Origin: Lasiodiplodia sp. COLG20 | Lineage: Eukaryota; Ascomycota; Dothideomycetes; Botryosphaeriales; Botryosphaeriaceae | Length of the DNA: 64,000 nucleotides | NCBI GenBank assembly: GCA_009801085.1 | Contig: VNWV01000015.1 | Span: forward strand, 124,001 to 188,000 | Direction of reading: 5' to 3' | Part shown: piece by piece, positions 24,270-36,500 of the stretch | How the letters are laid out: each line of letters starts with the position of its first letter | Position numbering within the stretch: position 1 is the stretch's first letter | Made by a program: the position numbers and the translations under genes | Notes under the pieces: model-generated | Told to the model about the DNA's origin: nothing | Database searches by the model: none | What the model saw: the letters and a program-made list of their open reading frames with translations, nothing else

Positions 24270-24909
24270 GCTGGCTCGGACGATAGCTTCGGTAGGACAA
24301 AGGAGGAGAGTGTGGGGCGGAGAGGCTTCCCTCGGGACCTGACAAATTAAGTACGAAGTGCCCCCCGACTCCAAAGTTCGGCTCTTGGAGTAGGCCAAGA
24401 AGCCGAAACGCAGGTGTCACGTATTGATGATCGTACGAGATCCCAACTCAGAAACCCAATCGGGTATAAAACGCGCGAGGATTGTTCTAAATGTGGCAGT
24501 GCCTCGTGTGCTGACTCATACAGGCAGCTTAATTCCTCTACCGCGATTCGTTGCACTAATGTTCGACTGCGCGCAATTGGATGGCGGGGAATGCGGCCCC
24601 GGCACCGGAGTCCGCGCGTCGCGGTCAGAGGCGGCCGAGTTCGGTTAATTTCGGATGACCAAAGCCGTCTGCCTACAGCATCGTGAGGGCCGACCGGCCG
24701 AATCTTGTCTTGTCGTTCATAGGTACACCTTGCAGACCGGAAGATAGCAATAATGCTGCGAAGTATGTGGCAGTGCCCGCGAGACTTTTACTGGATATGG
24801 ATGACCTACAGGATGAGCCTCTCCGCGTTGAATGTGCAAGACGATACATATAAGCTCGAAGCCCTCGAAGAGGGAAAAGTATACTCATTGCAAATTGACA
24901 CCACAAAAC
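24270..24909. promoter_or_regulatory. Divergent promoter region between Zn2Cys6 gene and CYP
   Basis: This 640-bp non-coding interval lies between two outward-facing start codons. A TATAAG at 24849-24854, about 60 bp upstream of the CYP ATG, is a likely core element. CGG triplets, potential Zn2Cys6 half-sites, occur, but no convincing paired site can be singled out by eye. Shared control of both genes is plausible. Confidence 0.45.
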
Positions 24910-26717
24910 ATGGACTACAATCTTGATCCTTCCAACTCACTGCGCGAAATCTCATCCTTCGCTGATGCATCGGCACGGTCCCCTTTGTCGGTGTGGACGC
25001 TCTTAGCTTTCATACCTTTGGCCAGTGAGTAACCGCCAAAGATTCCAGGAGAGAATGTTCTAACACAATCTTGAGTTCTCGTTGGACTCGTAACCAAAGG
25101 GCTGTACAACGTTTACCTCCACCCGCTGTCAAAGATCCCCGGTCCGTTCCTATCGACATTCACCGAAGTCGTTTACCTGTGGTATTGGGTCAAGGGTGAT
25201 CTGGTCAGCTACATCTACGACCTGCACCGGCAATATGGCAAAATAGTCCGCCTTGCGCCGAACCGGCTGAGTTTTCTGGATGGGGAGGTCTGGAAAGATA
25301 TCCACGGCTTCAAGACTTCAGCCCACAAGGGAGTGACCGTCGTGAAGGACCCGGAGCAGTACGGACCTGAGAGCAACGGCCGCTTCTCGATGCTGGCTAC
25401 ATTCGACGACGCCCAACACAAGGCGCTCAGGAAAATTTTCCAGCCCGGATTCTCCGACCGCGCCCTTAAGGCCCAGGAGCACATCATCCGCGGCCACGTC
25501 AACAAGCTTGTCCGCAACGTCTCCCGGTCCATCGCCGCCGACCCCGAGCAATCGATCGATTTTGTCCGAATGTTTAACTGCACTACATTCGATATCGTTG
25601 GCGATCTCGCCTTTGGGGAGAGCCTTGGCCTGCTTGACGACGGTAAAATGTACGGCTGGGTCGAAAGTCTCAACGAGAGCCTCATCCTCGCGCCGTTCCT
25701 TACGCTTGCGGACAGGTTTCCCTTGGTCACAAAATTGGTCATGATGATGCTGCCGGAGCGCGTTAAGAACAGTCAACTTCAGAGCACCCAATACGCCTCT
25801 GACATGGTGGAGAAGCGGCTGGCAAAGGGGAAAGTGACGGACAAGCCTGATTTCTGGAGCCTGGTCCTCAACAACCCGGACAGCGACATAATTGACGCCG
25901 AGGATATGAAGGCCAATGCCAATCTCTTCATGGCTGCTGGCTCCGAGACCACCGCAACCACGCTGTCCGGACTGATGTACAACCTCCTCTCGAATCCGGA
26001 CAAAATGGAGAAACTTTTGCAGGAAATCCGCTCTAGCTTCGCAACCGAAGAAGACCTTACTATTGAGAACATTCAGAAGCTCAAATACTTGGCAGCTTGT
26101 TTCGACGAGTCCATGCGTAGTAAGTTCTTGACACCCCTTGCGAGACCGTGTCTAACAAGTTGCGCCTCAGTGTATCCTGCAACTCCTCTGGGACCTCCAC
26201 GCGTCGTCATCAATGGTGGCGGACAGGTCAACGGGCAGTTTGTACCCGAAAAGGTAGGAAAGAGATGTAGTTTCATAACAGCATACCTCTAACGCCCTTG
26301 CAGACTACAGTTTCCATCTCGATCTACTCTACCTTACACTCGTCACACCACTTCAAGGACCACGACACTTTTGTCCCGGAGCGCTGGATGCCGTCCGACC
26401 CGTTGTACGAGAAGTACGTTGACGATCGCCGGGAAGTTTTCCAGCCATTCTCTTACGGGCCCAGGAACTGCATTGGCAAGAAGTAAGTTTAGACACTGGA
26501 CTCCCTGAAAGCGCATCAGACTGATGATTTGAATAGCCTGGCTCTGCACGAGATGCGTTTGATTGCGGCAAGCCTGTTGTGGCACTTTGATTTCGAGCTT
26601 TGCGAGGCCAGCCGTGGCACTTGGACTAACCAGAAATGCTATTGGGGTCTGTGGTATAAAGATCCGCTCTGGCTTAAGGTGAAGCCTATTGGAAGGGACG
26701 TAATCGCGTCGATCTAG
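24910..26717 (+). CDS. Cytochrome P450 monooxygenase (isotrichodermin hydroxylase-like)
   Basis: This is an ER-anchored heme monooxygenase acting with NADPH-P450 reductase; its substrate is unknown. Five exons (24910-25024, 25076-26119, 26171-26253, 26304-26482, 26537-26717) give 533 aa. An N-terminal membrane anchor precedes the HPLSKIPGPFLS hinge. All core motifs are intact: AAGSETTATT (I-helix oxygen-activation motif with Glu), DESMR (ExxR), FVPERWMP, and the heme loop FQPFSYGPRNCIGKN with its Cys ligand. The style resembles CYPs annotated as isotrichodermin C-15 hydroxylase-like, a broad label that does not imply a trichothecene pathway; no terpene synthase is nearby. It shares a promoter region with the Zn2Cys6 gene. 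Confidence 0.93.
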
Positions 26718-27029
26718 GTACTCGGTCTTGGCACTATTTAACTGCAAGCCTTTTCCTCTTATTGTAGCACGAGGGAGAAAATTGCAAGAACTGCTGAAGA
26801 TCGATCTGAAGCGTGGAGTAGTAAGAGAGGAGAGTAGATTGATTGATTACCATGCTAACATACAGGGCAGGGTCGAATATATAGACAGTAGTGAAGCTTG
26901 CATCACGTGACCTGAAACTTCAACAAGAACATCATGCTTTAAGAACGTTGTCGGAAGCCACGATATATTTTTCACAAACTATAGACTCCAGTACCTCTTC
27001 GACGTATTCCAATAATCACAGCGTAAGTT
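26718..27029. other. Convergent 3' flanks
   Basis: This AT-rich spacer of about 310 bp holds the 3' ends of the CYP gene and of the following minus-strand gene. Nothing else is seen. Confidence 0.5.
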
Positions 27030-30000
27030 TTAGGAAAGCTTTTGTCCGTTTTCGGGGAATTCTAACTGCGCCGCGTCCATCAGACCACTCCAGCCACCCT
27101 CGATATCGCGTAGGAGGCGCACATACTCCTCCGGCACTAGGCCGGACTCCCCGGTGCGTTGATTATGTGCAACAACCCAGCCTTGCCCGTGGCGATAATC
27201 AACCAGGATGATTTGTCCTTCTGTAAGTGGCAGTTCATTGTCGTTTTCGCTTTCAAAGTCGTACAGTGCAACGGCCTTGCCGTGCATCTCTTCGTCAGGA
27301 GAGGATTCTTCCGCTTGAGACTGGAGGGTCAGGTTCGGTATATTATCGTGGTTCTCGACTGGTGTTGCGGCGTTTCTGACTGCGGTATTGGCTTGATGTT
27401 GATCGCTATTGTCATATTGTACGTCGGGGAATTGAGCCGCCGATAGGTTCAAGAAAGTCTCATGGGAGAGGCTGGTGACGTCATCGATAGGCTGAAATAG
27501 CAGGCCGTGGCCGGACGAGTTGTAGTTGAACTCTTTGACTCTAGACGGCTGCGCTTCAGGGTCATCGTTGCTACTGTCGTGTCCTTCACCGGCCGGACTG
27601 GCGTTTTTATTTGTCGCCGCAATGGCAGCACCCAAATCTTTCTGCTTCTTCTTGGGGCTTTTCAGTCCCGGCGGCTTCGATTCCCTTTTACTCGTGTAGG
27701 CCATGTTTTTGAAAGCCTTCTGGCGTTCCTTGATACGTGCCCGGTCGAGAGTTCGCGGCTGGCAGGCAACACATTCGTGGTTCTGAGGGATCTGCTCTTC
27801 ATCATCGTAGTAGCAGAGGACGTGTTGCCATGTCCTGCACACCTCGCACTGGACATTGGTACCATCGCCAGTCCGATAACCACAAGCGCACTTCATGATT
27901 TCGGAGGTGGGCTCTTCATCGGGCAGAGGAGCGTCCGCCACTGGTTGGCCATCGGGGAATGGGTTGGAAAGAGGCGCGAAAGAAGCGCTGGGGCTTAGCT
28001 GAGGAACAGCGTGCGTCTGCGGCGAGGGAACGGTCTCTTTTCCGTCCTCGAAAACTAGTTCGAGCGCTTTCTCCTTGTCTAACCACACGCCGGTAGCCCT
28101 CTCAATGTACTCTAGATCCTCGATGGACATCTTGGGGATGGATACCGTGATATCAACTCCATTAAGCTTACGGAGAATGATCTTGTTATCTTTTAAGCCA
28201 ATGAACTCTGCGTCGACCTTGAAGGATCCGGTACGATCAGTCCAGGTACGAGCCTTGCTAGGTTCAGGCTCTACACGTTTACAACGTTAGTATCTAGCCT
28301 ACAAAAGAGACTACTAGTGACTAGGGGTATATTTACTAGGTTCCGCGATCAAGGATATAGGCGTCGGGCTTTCGAGCTTGCTTCTCTATGTCGAGCGTTG
28401 AAAGTTATCATCTCTCCGCAATAAACTGCTAGAACGGAAGGATACGCTAGGGCTTACCTCTGCTGCCCACATCTCGTTTTCTCTCTGTTTCTTCACCGCC
28501 TCCTTTACCATACGGCTTTTGTCCAGCTGATTTTGCTCCACTGTCGACTTGGTCTGAAGACCGTGGTGGTCGCTAACACCCTCGTTGAACTGCGTATTCG
28601 CCTGCCGCGGATCATTCTGCGAGGGCTGATGACTATTCTTCTGTTCATCGTTGGCATGATCATTTGTGTTCTCGGTCATCTCATTTGGCAACATATGCTC
28701 ATCCAACGTCTTTCCGACATCCTCATTATCCGCGATGCCCGAGAGTAGCGTCTGGTTGATGGCCTCGGACGGATCTGCCTGCTGTATAACACGAAGTATG
28801 CAGTCGTCGAGATGTAGGTAAAATTCTCGGGCGTCGGCAAAGGTGGCCGAGCAAGTGGAACAGGTACCTGCTGCACTGGTGCTATTGTATGCCGTTTTCT
28901 TACGGCTATTGGGAATGGTCTGCTCAACGCCGTGAACCGAGGTCAAGTGGCGCTTGAAGATGTCGACGCGATTGAACGACTTCTCGGCCGCAGAGCCAGA
29001 GCCGGAACAGAAGTCACACACCATTGTTCCCTTATAATGGGTCAAGGTGTGCCTGGTCTTGTCGTACTTCTTAGCGAAACCCTTAACGTGGTATTGCTGC
29101 GAGGAGTGTCAGTACTGGCCGACCATAAGGCGAGGTAGAGGGTCTTAGCTTACACAGGTCGTGATAGGACACTTTTCCGGGCGCTCGACCATGTCAGTAA
29201 GCATGTGAGCCTTCAGGTCCCTTGACTCTTCGTCAAGCTCGAAGCTGTTGCTTCGACCGTTCTCAGACGACGCCATAGTAGATGATTCGTCGGAGCCCGC
29301 ATCGGACTCTGCAGTTCGTGGAATGGCTCCGAGGGCAACTTCTTCCATATGTCTCGTAAAGTGCAGTGAGATAGCATTCATGCCATCACCTGTTTCCTCG
29401 AGACATAGCGGACATATCGCACTGTTCCACGTGGGAGCAAACCCATGCTGGTTCCCGAGATGTGTTGTCAAGGCATCACGATCTTCGAAGAAACACCTGT
29501 CGGAAGGGCAGTCATCGAAAATGCAGACATACGCGAGAACATCAGAGAAGACGTGCTTCCTATAGGTAATTAGCAGGGATGAATATTTACCAAGAAGGTT
29601 AACCTACTTCCATGCGCCAGTCCGCCTGATACGCACAATACTGTTGCAAATGTCGCACACGAAAGGCCAGCCTCTTCTACCTTCTTCAGGTAGAGGTGGA
29701 AGCCGCCTATGACTAGCTTCGGCTCTCTTGGATACCTCTGTTTCCGCATACACAAAGGATCCTCGAGGGACGCCAAACGCTGACTGCGCAGGCACGGACG
29801 TTCCAAGGCCGGAATCGTGGAACTTTGACATGTTCTCCGTTTCGCCGATAGGACTTCCCTCCCTCTGGATATTCTCCTCTCGCTTTTTATGGATACGCAT
29901 GTAACGTTCCCAGTTGCATTTGCCAAGGACTTCCACGAGGGAGGCACTTGCGTTAGGAAATCTGATGCTGATCTGGTCCGCGTAGTATTGATGTGCCGGG

Positions 30001-30956
30001 CGGTCGTCAAGCTGACCGTGAGCCGCGACTTGTTCGAAGGCTGCGCCGGACGGAATGGACTCCTCCAAGATAGGGCCAAGCACGTTGAGCCGAGCAACTT
30101 TTGAGTCAAGGATTTCACACACATCTTGAATGTTCCTTGTTTCCTCGCGATCGGGTGTCTCCGTGTCCATGATTATGCCTCGAGCTTTGTCAACTCGATC
30201 ATGGATATTGGATTTCTGTCGTATATCATCCCGGTAAGCCGGAAGTGGGAGGGTAGCATTCAAAAGGTCTACCAAGAATATTAGCATCGCACACGCAAAA
30301 AATATGATTGCCTCACCATGGCTCAGGAAATCTGCCAATGAGATGAGGGTGGCCAAAGTCAGGTCGCGATTCTCTTCTGAGTGCTCCAGACCCTTGTCAA
30401 GATGACCGCTCAACGCGCCAAACTCATCGTCCCAGAAAATCAACGTGGCCAGGTTGCTCTCCAAAGTCTTGACCAGCAGTTGACTAGCCGCTCCATCAAG
30501 AGGCAGTGGTTGCCCAGACTTGGAAAAGGTCTCTGTACCTTGTCCTGAGGAATTTCTGTTGGGCGCTTCGGTTTTTTTCGAGGCCGATTTAAAGATGTAG
30601 CCAGCGCATACAAACCCGTCTTGTACACATTTATTGCATTTTGGCTTTCCTTCGTCGCACATTTTCTTGCGCTTCTTGCAGGTCACACAGCCCGATTTTG
30701 CCCTTTTTCTGACTCGTCCCTCGTTTCTGCTGTGAGCGCTACTGGACTCATTGACTGATTCAGAGCGCTGTGGTCCATCAGGGTGGTAGTTCTTTCTCGA
30801 AGCTGCGTCGAGTTCTCGGGCCTTGGTGGACAAAGCCTGGAGTATCTGGACACAGCTTCCAAACAGATTCCCAACAGGGCCAACTTCGTCATCATGTTTG
30901 ATTGGCTCTTCAAAGTTTTGCGCTTTCAGCTTCTCGATATCATCATCCGAGGCCAT
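27030..30956 (-). CDS. Multi-domain protein: Zn2Cys6 + C2H2 fingers + SHD1 + PHD + SH3
   Basis: Five exons (30956-29608, 29559-29154, 29096-28458, 28385-28337, 28270-27030) join in frame to 1227 aa, and every junction has normal splice signals. Domains in order: a zinc cluster about residues 90-117 (CVTCKKRKKMC...CNKCVQDGFVC); a long helical middle; several C2H2-type fingers about 430-720, including the family stretch KGFAKKYDKTRHTLTHYKG. An SLA1-homology-1 (SHD1) segment follows about 818-870 (RTWTDRTGSFKVDAEFIGL). A PHD finger lies about 942-985 (CACGYRTGDG...CEVCRTWQH). An SH3 domain lies about 1148-1206 (AVALYDFESENDNELPL). DNA-binding, histone-reading and SH3/SHD1 modules are thus in one chain. 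ATG 30956 has a good context; longer frames start at non-ATG codons. Its role is unknown; chromatin-linked regulation or a recognition role are guesses. Confidence 0.85.
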
Positions 30957-31389
30957 TCTGCAAGAAGAAAAGGGCGACGCTTTCGCTGGGTGATTTGTAG
31001 GCGCGGAATACTGCACAAGGCTGAGATTGCTGGGCACACCACAAACGTGTCGCCGGGTAACGGTGGTGGGAGATAGCCGTAGCCAGAGACGTGCGAACGG
31101 AGCGAAACTCGGATCCAGCAGGACTTGACAAGGAGGACGTAGTTAGCCTTTCTTTGAGAGGGGTTTTCAGCTGCGGGGCGTTCGCCCCCACTTTTCCAAG
31201 CCTGCATGCAGGCGGCGTGGCAACGCAGTGATTGGCCCCGGCGTGGTGTGGAGGCGCTTAGCCGCCGCAACAGGCTGCATGATAGCCTTGCTGCGCCTTG
31301 CTGCGCCTTACTGATAAACGGTCGCAGATTCCTTCAAAATTTGACACACAACGGAGGTGGCTCTCGCCATCAACAAGGCTGGCCCCACC
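30957..31389. promoter_or_regulatory. Divergent promoter region
   Basis: This 433-bp interval lies between the start codons of the multi-domain gene (minus) and the DUF7580-type gene (plus). No specific site is identifiable. The short distance makes co-regulation possible. Confidence 0.4.
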
Positions 31390-33468
31390 ATGTCCGGCAT
31401 CGAGGTTGCCGGCTTAGTTTTCGGCGTCGTGCCAATCTTTTTCGAGATCCTCAAATCGTACGGGTGGGCAGGTAAGAAATTGGACACGTTCAAGAGACAT
31501 CACGATGTCGTTCGCGAGATCCAGCTGGACTTTCGCCTCGAAGAGCGCGCATTCCGCACCGAATGCCACCTTTTGCTGGCCTCGGTGGTGGACGACAAGG
31601 AAGAACTACTGAGCGTGCTGCAACACCCGGACGACGGACCATGGGATAGAGACGATGTTAAACGGGTGAATGATGGTCTTAAGCGATTGATGGGAGACGA
31701 TTTCGCGATTTGCGAGGAGATTGTGGTCAAGATCCGGGACTTGCTTCGCAGTACGACGGCAGATCTGGCCCGTCTTGACAAGCTTTCGGATGCCGGTGGG
31801 GTGCGTTCTCTTCTCTCCGAAAGTAGTTGCCGCCATTGCTTACGTCTCATACATTTTCAGTCCAATGAATCATCATCGACGGCCATCCAAGATTTGCGCC
31901 ACGCCTTCAAGGTATCCACCAAGGAAAGCGGATACAGGAAGACTCTCCAGAGCCTCAACCTTTGGAATGCCAAATTCAGAAGTCTTCGCAAGCAAAAGTG
32001 TGCAGTACAGAACCCGCACCACTTTTCGTCAACGACCATCACGGCAAGGCGAATCCCGTCAGCCTACTCAAAAATTCGCGAAGCTTCGAACATGCTCCAT
32101 TCGTCCCTTGAGGATGCCTGGTCGTGCTCCAATGCTTCCCATGAAGCTCACCAAGCCAAACTCCTCCTTACCGCAGAGGCTGACTACGAAAGAGTTCGCC
32201 TCGATATGGCCATCTCCTGCCGGCAGAAGGGCCCGAAAATCAGCTCACCGTACGTAATTTAATTTCTTGGTGCTATTTAGCTCTTGTTCCTCCTCACATG
32301 ATACCATTACTCCGAAGTAGAGTTTAAATTCATCATCTGACATAATACCAGGTCCCCTGAGCCACCGATATGGCTTTATGTACAGTCTGTCACCTCAAGA
32401 AGTGACAGTTTGACCTCTCCACCGATAGCTACAACACTTACTACCGAGCTTACTTCCTCATTACAGGTGCGGGCGGATGATCAGCCCTCATCTTGCGAGC
32501 CACCTTCGAAAGCTGCTTCCCTTCTTTCAGGAATCAAGAAGGCCAAGAAGAGGGTAAGGTTCGGCGGCGAACGGGATAAAGATAACGGTTCGGGGTCATC
32601 AGCCCCGAAAGTGCTCAAGGATGCTGCCCCACAGGCTGGTTCCAATGACCAATGCTATTCCATGATGAATCTTCGAGATACCAAAAGTTTCTGCTGTCAT
32701 TTGAGTCAGACATGCAACTCGACAGCTGGCTGCCTTGGCTTTTTGGAGAGCCGAAAAACCTTCAGGTTTGTCTTTTACGACGCCGGCAGAAGGGCCTCAG
32801 CCGAACAAAATCTGCAGACAAATGGGAAAGAAGCATTACCCCTGAACAGCAAAATCGCTGTTCTTCCCCAGCTCGAGCGTCTCGTTCTCGCTCATAAACT
32901 CGCCTCCACCATACTCCAATACTACCTGACTCCATGGCTTTCCGAGGATTGGAAGCTTCGGGACATCTCCTTCTTCGGCAATGCCAACGAGCCCTCCCAG
33001 GACGACTTGGTGCAAGATCTGCAAACTCTCCATCTCACCATTCAGTTCCCACAGAAGAACCCTGACCCAAGCGATCCCCAGCCTGTTCAAAGCACGCATG
33101 CGGCCCAGACTTCCGACTCCATTGCCACGAAACCGACATACCGCTACAACTACGGCATCCGCAACATGACGCTGGCCAAGCTCGGCCTCGCGCTCCTGGA
33201 GATCGGTCACAAGAAAGACATCAGCAGCTTCAAGCAGCTCGGCCCGCAGCAGCACGACGTGATAAGCGCACGCATCCTCGCTGATGGCTCCTATACAGAC
33301 CTCGGCCCGCGTTATCACAGAATCGCGCGGAAGTGCATTGATTGCAACTTCTCTGCTGAGGACGACCTGGACGCCGAGGGCCTACGAAATTCTGTTTATA
33401 CCAACGTTGTTTGCGAGCTCGAACAGATGATCGGAGCGCACAGGAAACTTCTCGAGTCGATTCGGTGA
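31390..33468 (+). CDS. DUF7580-type protein with hydrophobic N-terminal helix
   Basis: This is a fungal protein of unknown biochemical role; related proteins are annotated DUF7580. Three exons (31390-31800, 31861-32249, 32352-33468) give 638 aa. It starts MSGIEVAGLVFGVVPIFFEI, a hydrophobic helix at the extreme N-terminus like that seen in HeLo/Fungal_N-type domains. A coiled helical half follows. The C-terminus has the conserved MTLAKLGLALLEIGHKKDI, then YHRIARKCIDCNFS and a Glu/Val-rich tail helix. The first intron (60 bp) keeps the frame without a stop, so its retention would add 20 aa. The upstream GTG in frame was rejected as start. The gene is 117 bp from the NLR stop codon (convergent). 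A partnership with the NLR is a hypothesis based on position. Confidence 0.8.
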
Positions 33469-33585
33469 TTCATCATGACGTCGAGGAGGCGGTAGATATG
33501 CAGCGTTTATCCATAACTCGCTTAGCAAAGAGTGGTAATGAATATCTACGCCAAGAACTCCATCGTAGAAGAAATCCTGGAAACG

Positions 33586-36500
33586 CTATAAGTGGTTTCG
33601 ATGTTCTAACAAAAAGGGCATAAAAAGTAGAACAAATACGATGAGCAACAAAAGAGGAAAACAGAACCATTGCAGAGGCTTGAAATGAGATGCCCAGAAA
33701 AGCCTAAACGCGACCATCCCATCGTTCCTTTTCGACGTGCAGTCTTCATGCTTCGAAGGCGTTCGTGCTGCCAGAAGCAGGTCGATTTCTCTCAACTTTT
33801 GTTTCTGGTCCTTTGGAGTTGCGTCGTCATCATTTTTCTCAAGTTGTTCCAAGGTGTGCTGCACCCAGGTGAGAGCAGTCCAGCCGTCGTTATCTTTCGT
33901 TTCCAAATCTATGGTTTTGCTCTCGAGAAGCACCTTGATCCCCTGTAGGTTGCACGACATTGCAGCATAGTGGATAGGGGTACGACCATATTTATCAGGG
34001 GTGTTGACGTTCGTTCGGGAATCAGTAATCAACGTCCGACCAATTCTGCAATATGCCCTATTGGATGTATTCAGCATGACACGAGCCCAGAGAGCAATTG
34101 GAGTCCTGCCATTATTGTCCACAGCATTTATGTCGATCCCAGGGTGCTTCACCAGGATAAGAAAAGTCGTTTCATCATGGAAACAATTTTTCCAGCCTTG
34201 AACTGCATATGCCAATGGGACTAACCCCTCACTGTCTTTGGCATTGATATTCATTCCAGGCTGACGGAGAAGGATATCAAGCGTATCTCTCTGAGACCCT
34301 TTGGAGTGCTGAGCAGCATAAGAGAGTGGTGAACGGCCGTTGCAGTCCTCCAAGCAGGGATCGAGATTTCGCTGCAGCAATGAACCAATCGACTCATGGT
34401 CGCCCCATTGCGCTGCATGGAATATTGGTGTTTTTCCCTGGTTGTCTTTGAGATTGGGAAGAGTTCTGGGATCCTTGAGCATCAAATAAAGGAGGTCAGG
34501 CTTCCCTACGGCATGCACTAGTGGTGCCATGCCGCGGTAATCCGGTTGATTGACGTCGATATACTCCAGCCGTAGAAGCCGTTCAACAACATCACGTCCA
34601 GATCCAAATCCAAATCGTGAAGCCATGGCGTGTGAAAGGGCGCTACGCCCCTCGTTGTCCTTTGCGTTAACTTCGACTTCTGGTCGTTCCAAGATGATAT
34701 CCAGGAGCTCGGTATTCGGTTTCCATCGAGACGCAGCATACATCAACGGAGTTTTTCCAAGATTGTCCTTACATGCTACATCAAATCCGTCCGAAACATT
34801 AAGCAGTAAGGCTTTCATGGCGGTTGTCCTTCCATTCTCGGCTGCGTAGTGTAAAACATTTCTTCCATTCTTGTCCTTGAGCTTGAGGTTGATTCGTGGA
34901 TGCTGGAGTAGGAGCTGAAAGGTTTCACACTTATCGTCATCCAATGATCTCATGAGTGGTGTTTGACCCTGGTCGTTTGTCCAATTGACCTGAGTGACAC
35001 ATCCGCTCAACAAAAGCTGGATTAAAGAAGTGTGGTTTTTGCGACGGTAAAGCTTTGTTGTAGGGGAAACCGCTTCAAGCAATGCCGCGCCGAGGGCTAG
35101 GTCATTATCCCCTTCCGAGAACCAACACCTGATGGCCTGATAGTTGTTGCGCTTGGACGCGTAGACCAATGCCGTGTGACCACTACTATCTTGGACGCTC
35201 GTATCGACGCGGCCAGTTTCAATGAATATCCTGGCAGCCGCAATTGGGTTATTATGCCATTCCATGCCAACGGCATACGAAAATGGTGTACGGCCATTGT
35301 TGTCTCTGGAATTGATGTCGACGTCATTTCGGCGAAGAAGAATTTTCAATGCTTTTTGTTGGCCTTCACTCGCTGCGAATGAGAGTGGCGTCCTCCCTTC
35401 ATTGTCCTTTGAATCGGCACGTACGTTGAACTTGTCGAGAAGGATTTTCATAACATTTCCATGACCTTTTCCTGATGCATACGATAGGGGCGTTCGCCCC
35501 TTACCATCCGTATCATCTGCAGATATGTCTGGCCTTCTGAGAAGCTTTTTACAGATCTGCGAGTGAGGCAGGTTTGCTGCATAGCAAAGTACCGGAGAGC
35601 CTTCGTCGTCTTTGCGGTTGATGTCCCCGTGAAAGTTTGCCAGAATTAAATGAGACATACTAACAAACCCTCCCTTAACTGCTAGAAACAGGATTGAGTG
35701 AAAGGTGTCTGCACTTGCGGTCGAGCCTTGTGGGCTTTGAAAAAATGCCTCCACGACTTCAGTCTGTCCTTCGGCGACTGAGATTTCCAGTTGGCCCTTC
35801 CAATCGAAGAAAATAGAACGTGTCAGAAAAAGCTTCACAACATTCGAATGCTTTCCCTTTGCAGCATAATGAAATGGCGTTCTTCCGTGTTCATCTTCCC
35901 GATCGATGAAGACATTGTAATTTGTTAGAGCTGTGCTAGCCACGGTGTGGATTCCATATTGGGCAGCTACGGAAAGACCAATCTGCCTAAGATTATCAAA
36001 CCGTTCTCCTCCTTTAAAGGATGGAAGAGTCACGAGAAAGGAAAAAGTATCCTCGTCTGTGACTGCTGCTTGGAGAGCGTTTCGGTACGTCTTTTTCGAT
36101 GGTTCCATTCGACTTAGAAGTAGAGAAATAATTCTTTTGCTGCCATGCTTTGCTGCACAGGTTAGCGGCTCAAGATCTCTTGAGCTGTTGTAGGCAGTTG
36201 CAAAAGATCCAGAATATAAGGTCCCCCCCATTTCCAGAAAGTCTTGGAAGAGATCAGGCAGGCATGAAAACGCGGCGATATTCAGCGATAGGGACTGATC
36301 AAGGTGCGGCCAGCATAAATAAGTCGACTGGTCATCGGATGTGTCCCATCGTGGCGTCCTAGGACACAGCCACAGGGACTGAAATCCTTTTTGGCTAAGA
36401 AGCCAGGTAAGAGATGTTTTCAATTGCTGTTGGAACGGGCGTACGTGATCAGCCCAATAACTGAACAGATAAAAAAGAAGCGGCCATTGGTTGCTGATGC

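Noticed and set aside
16012..26717. Secondary-metabolite biosynthetic cluster
   Set aside because: Regulator, CYP and pump are present but no backbone synthase or other tailoring enzyme occurs within the window.
30957..31037. Longer N-terminus for the multi-domain fusion gene
   Set aside because: The extended frame starts at a GTG; the first ATG (30956) has a good fungal start context.
31357..31389. Upstream in-frame start for the DUF7580 gene
   Set aside because: The frame opens with GTG, not ATG; the first ATG at 31390 begins the typical hydrophobic N-terminus.
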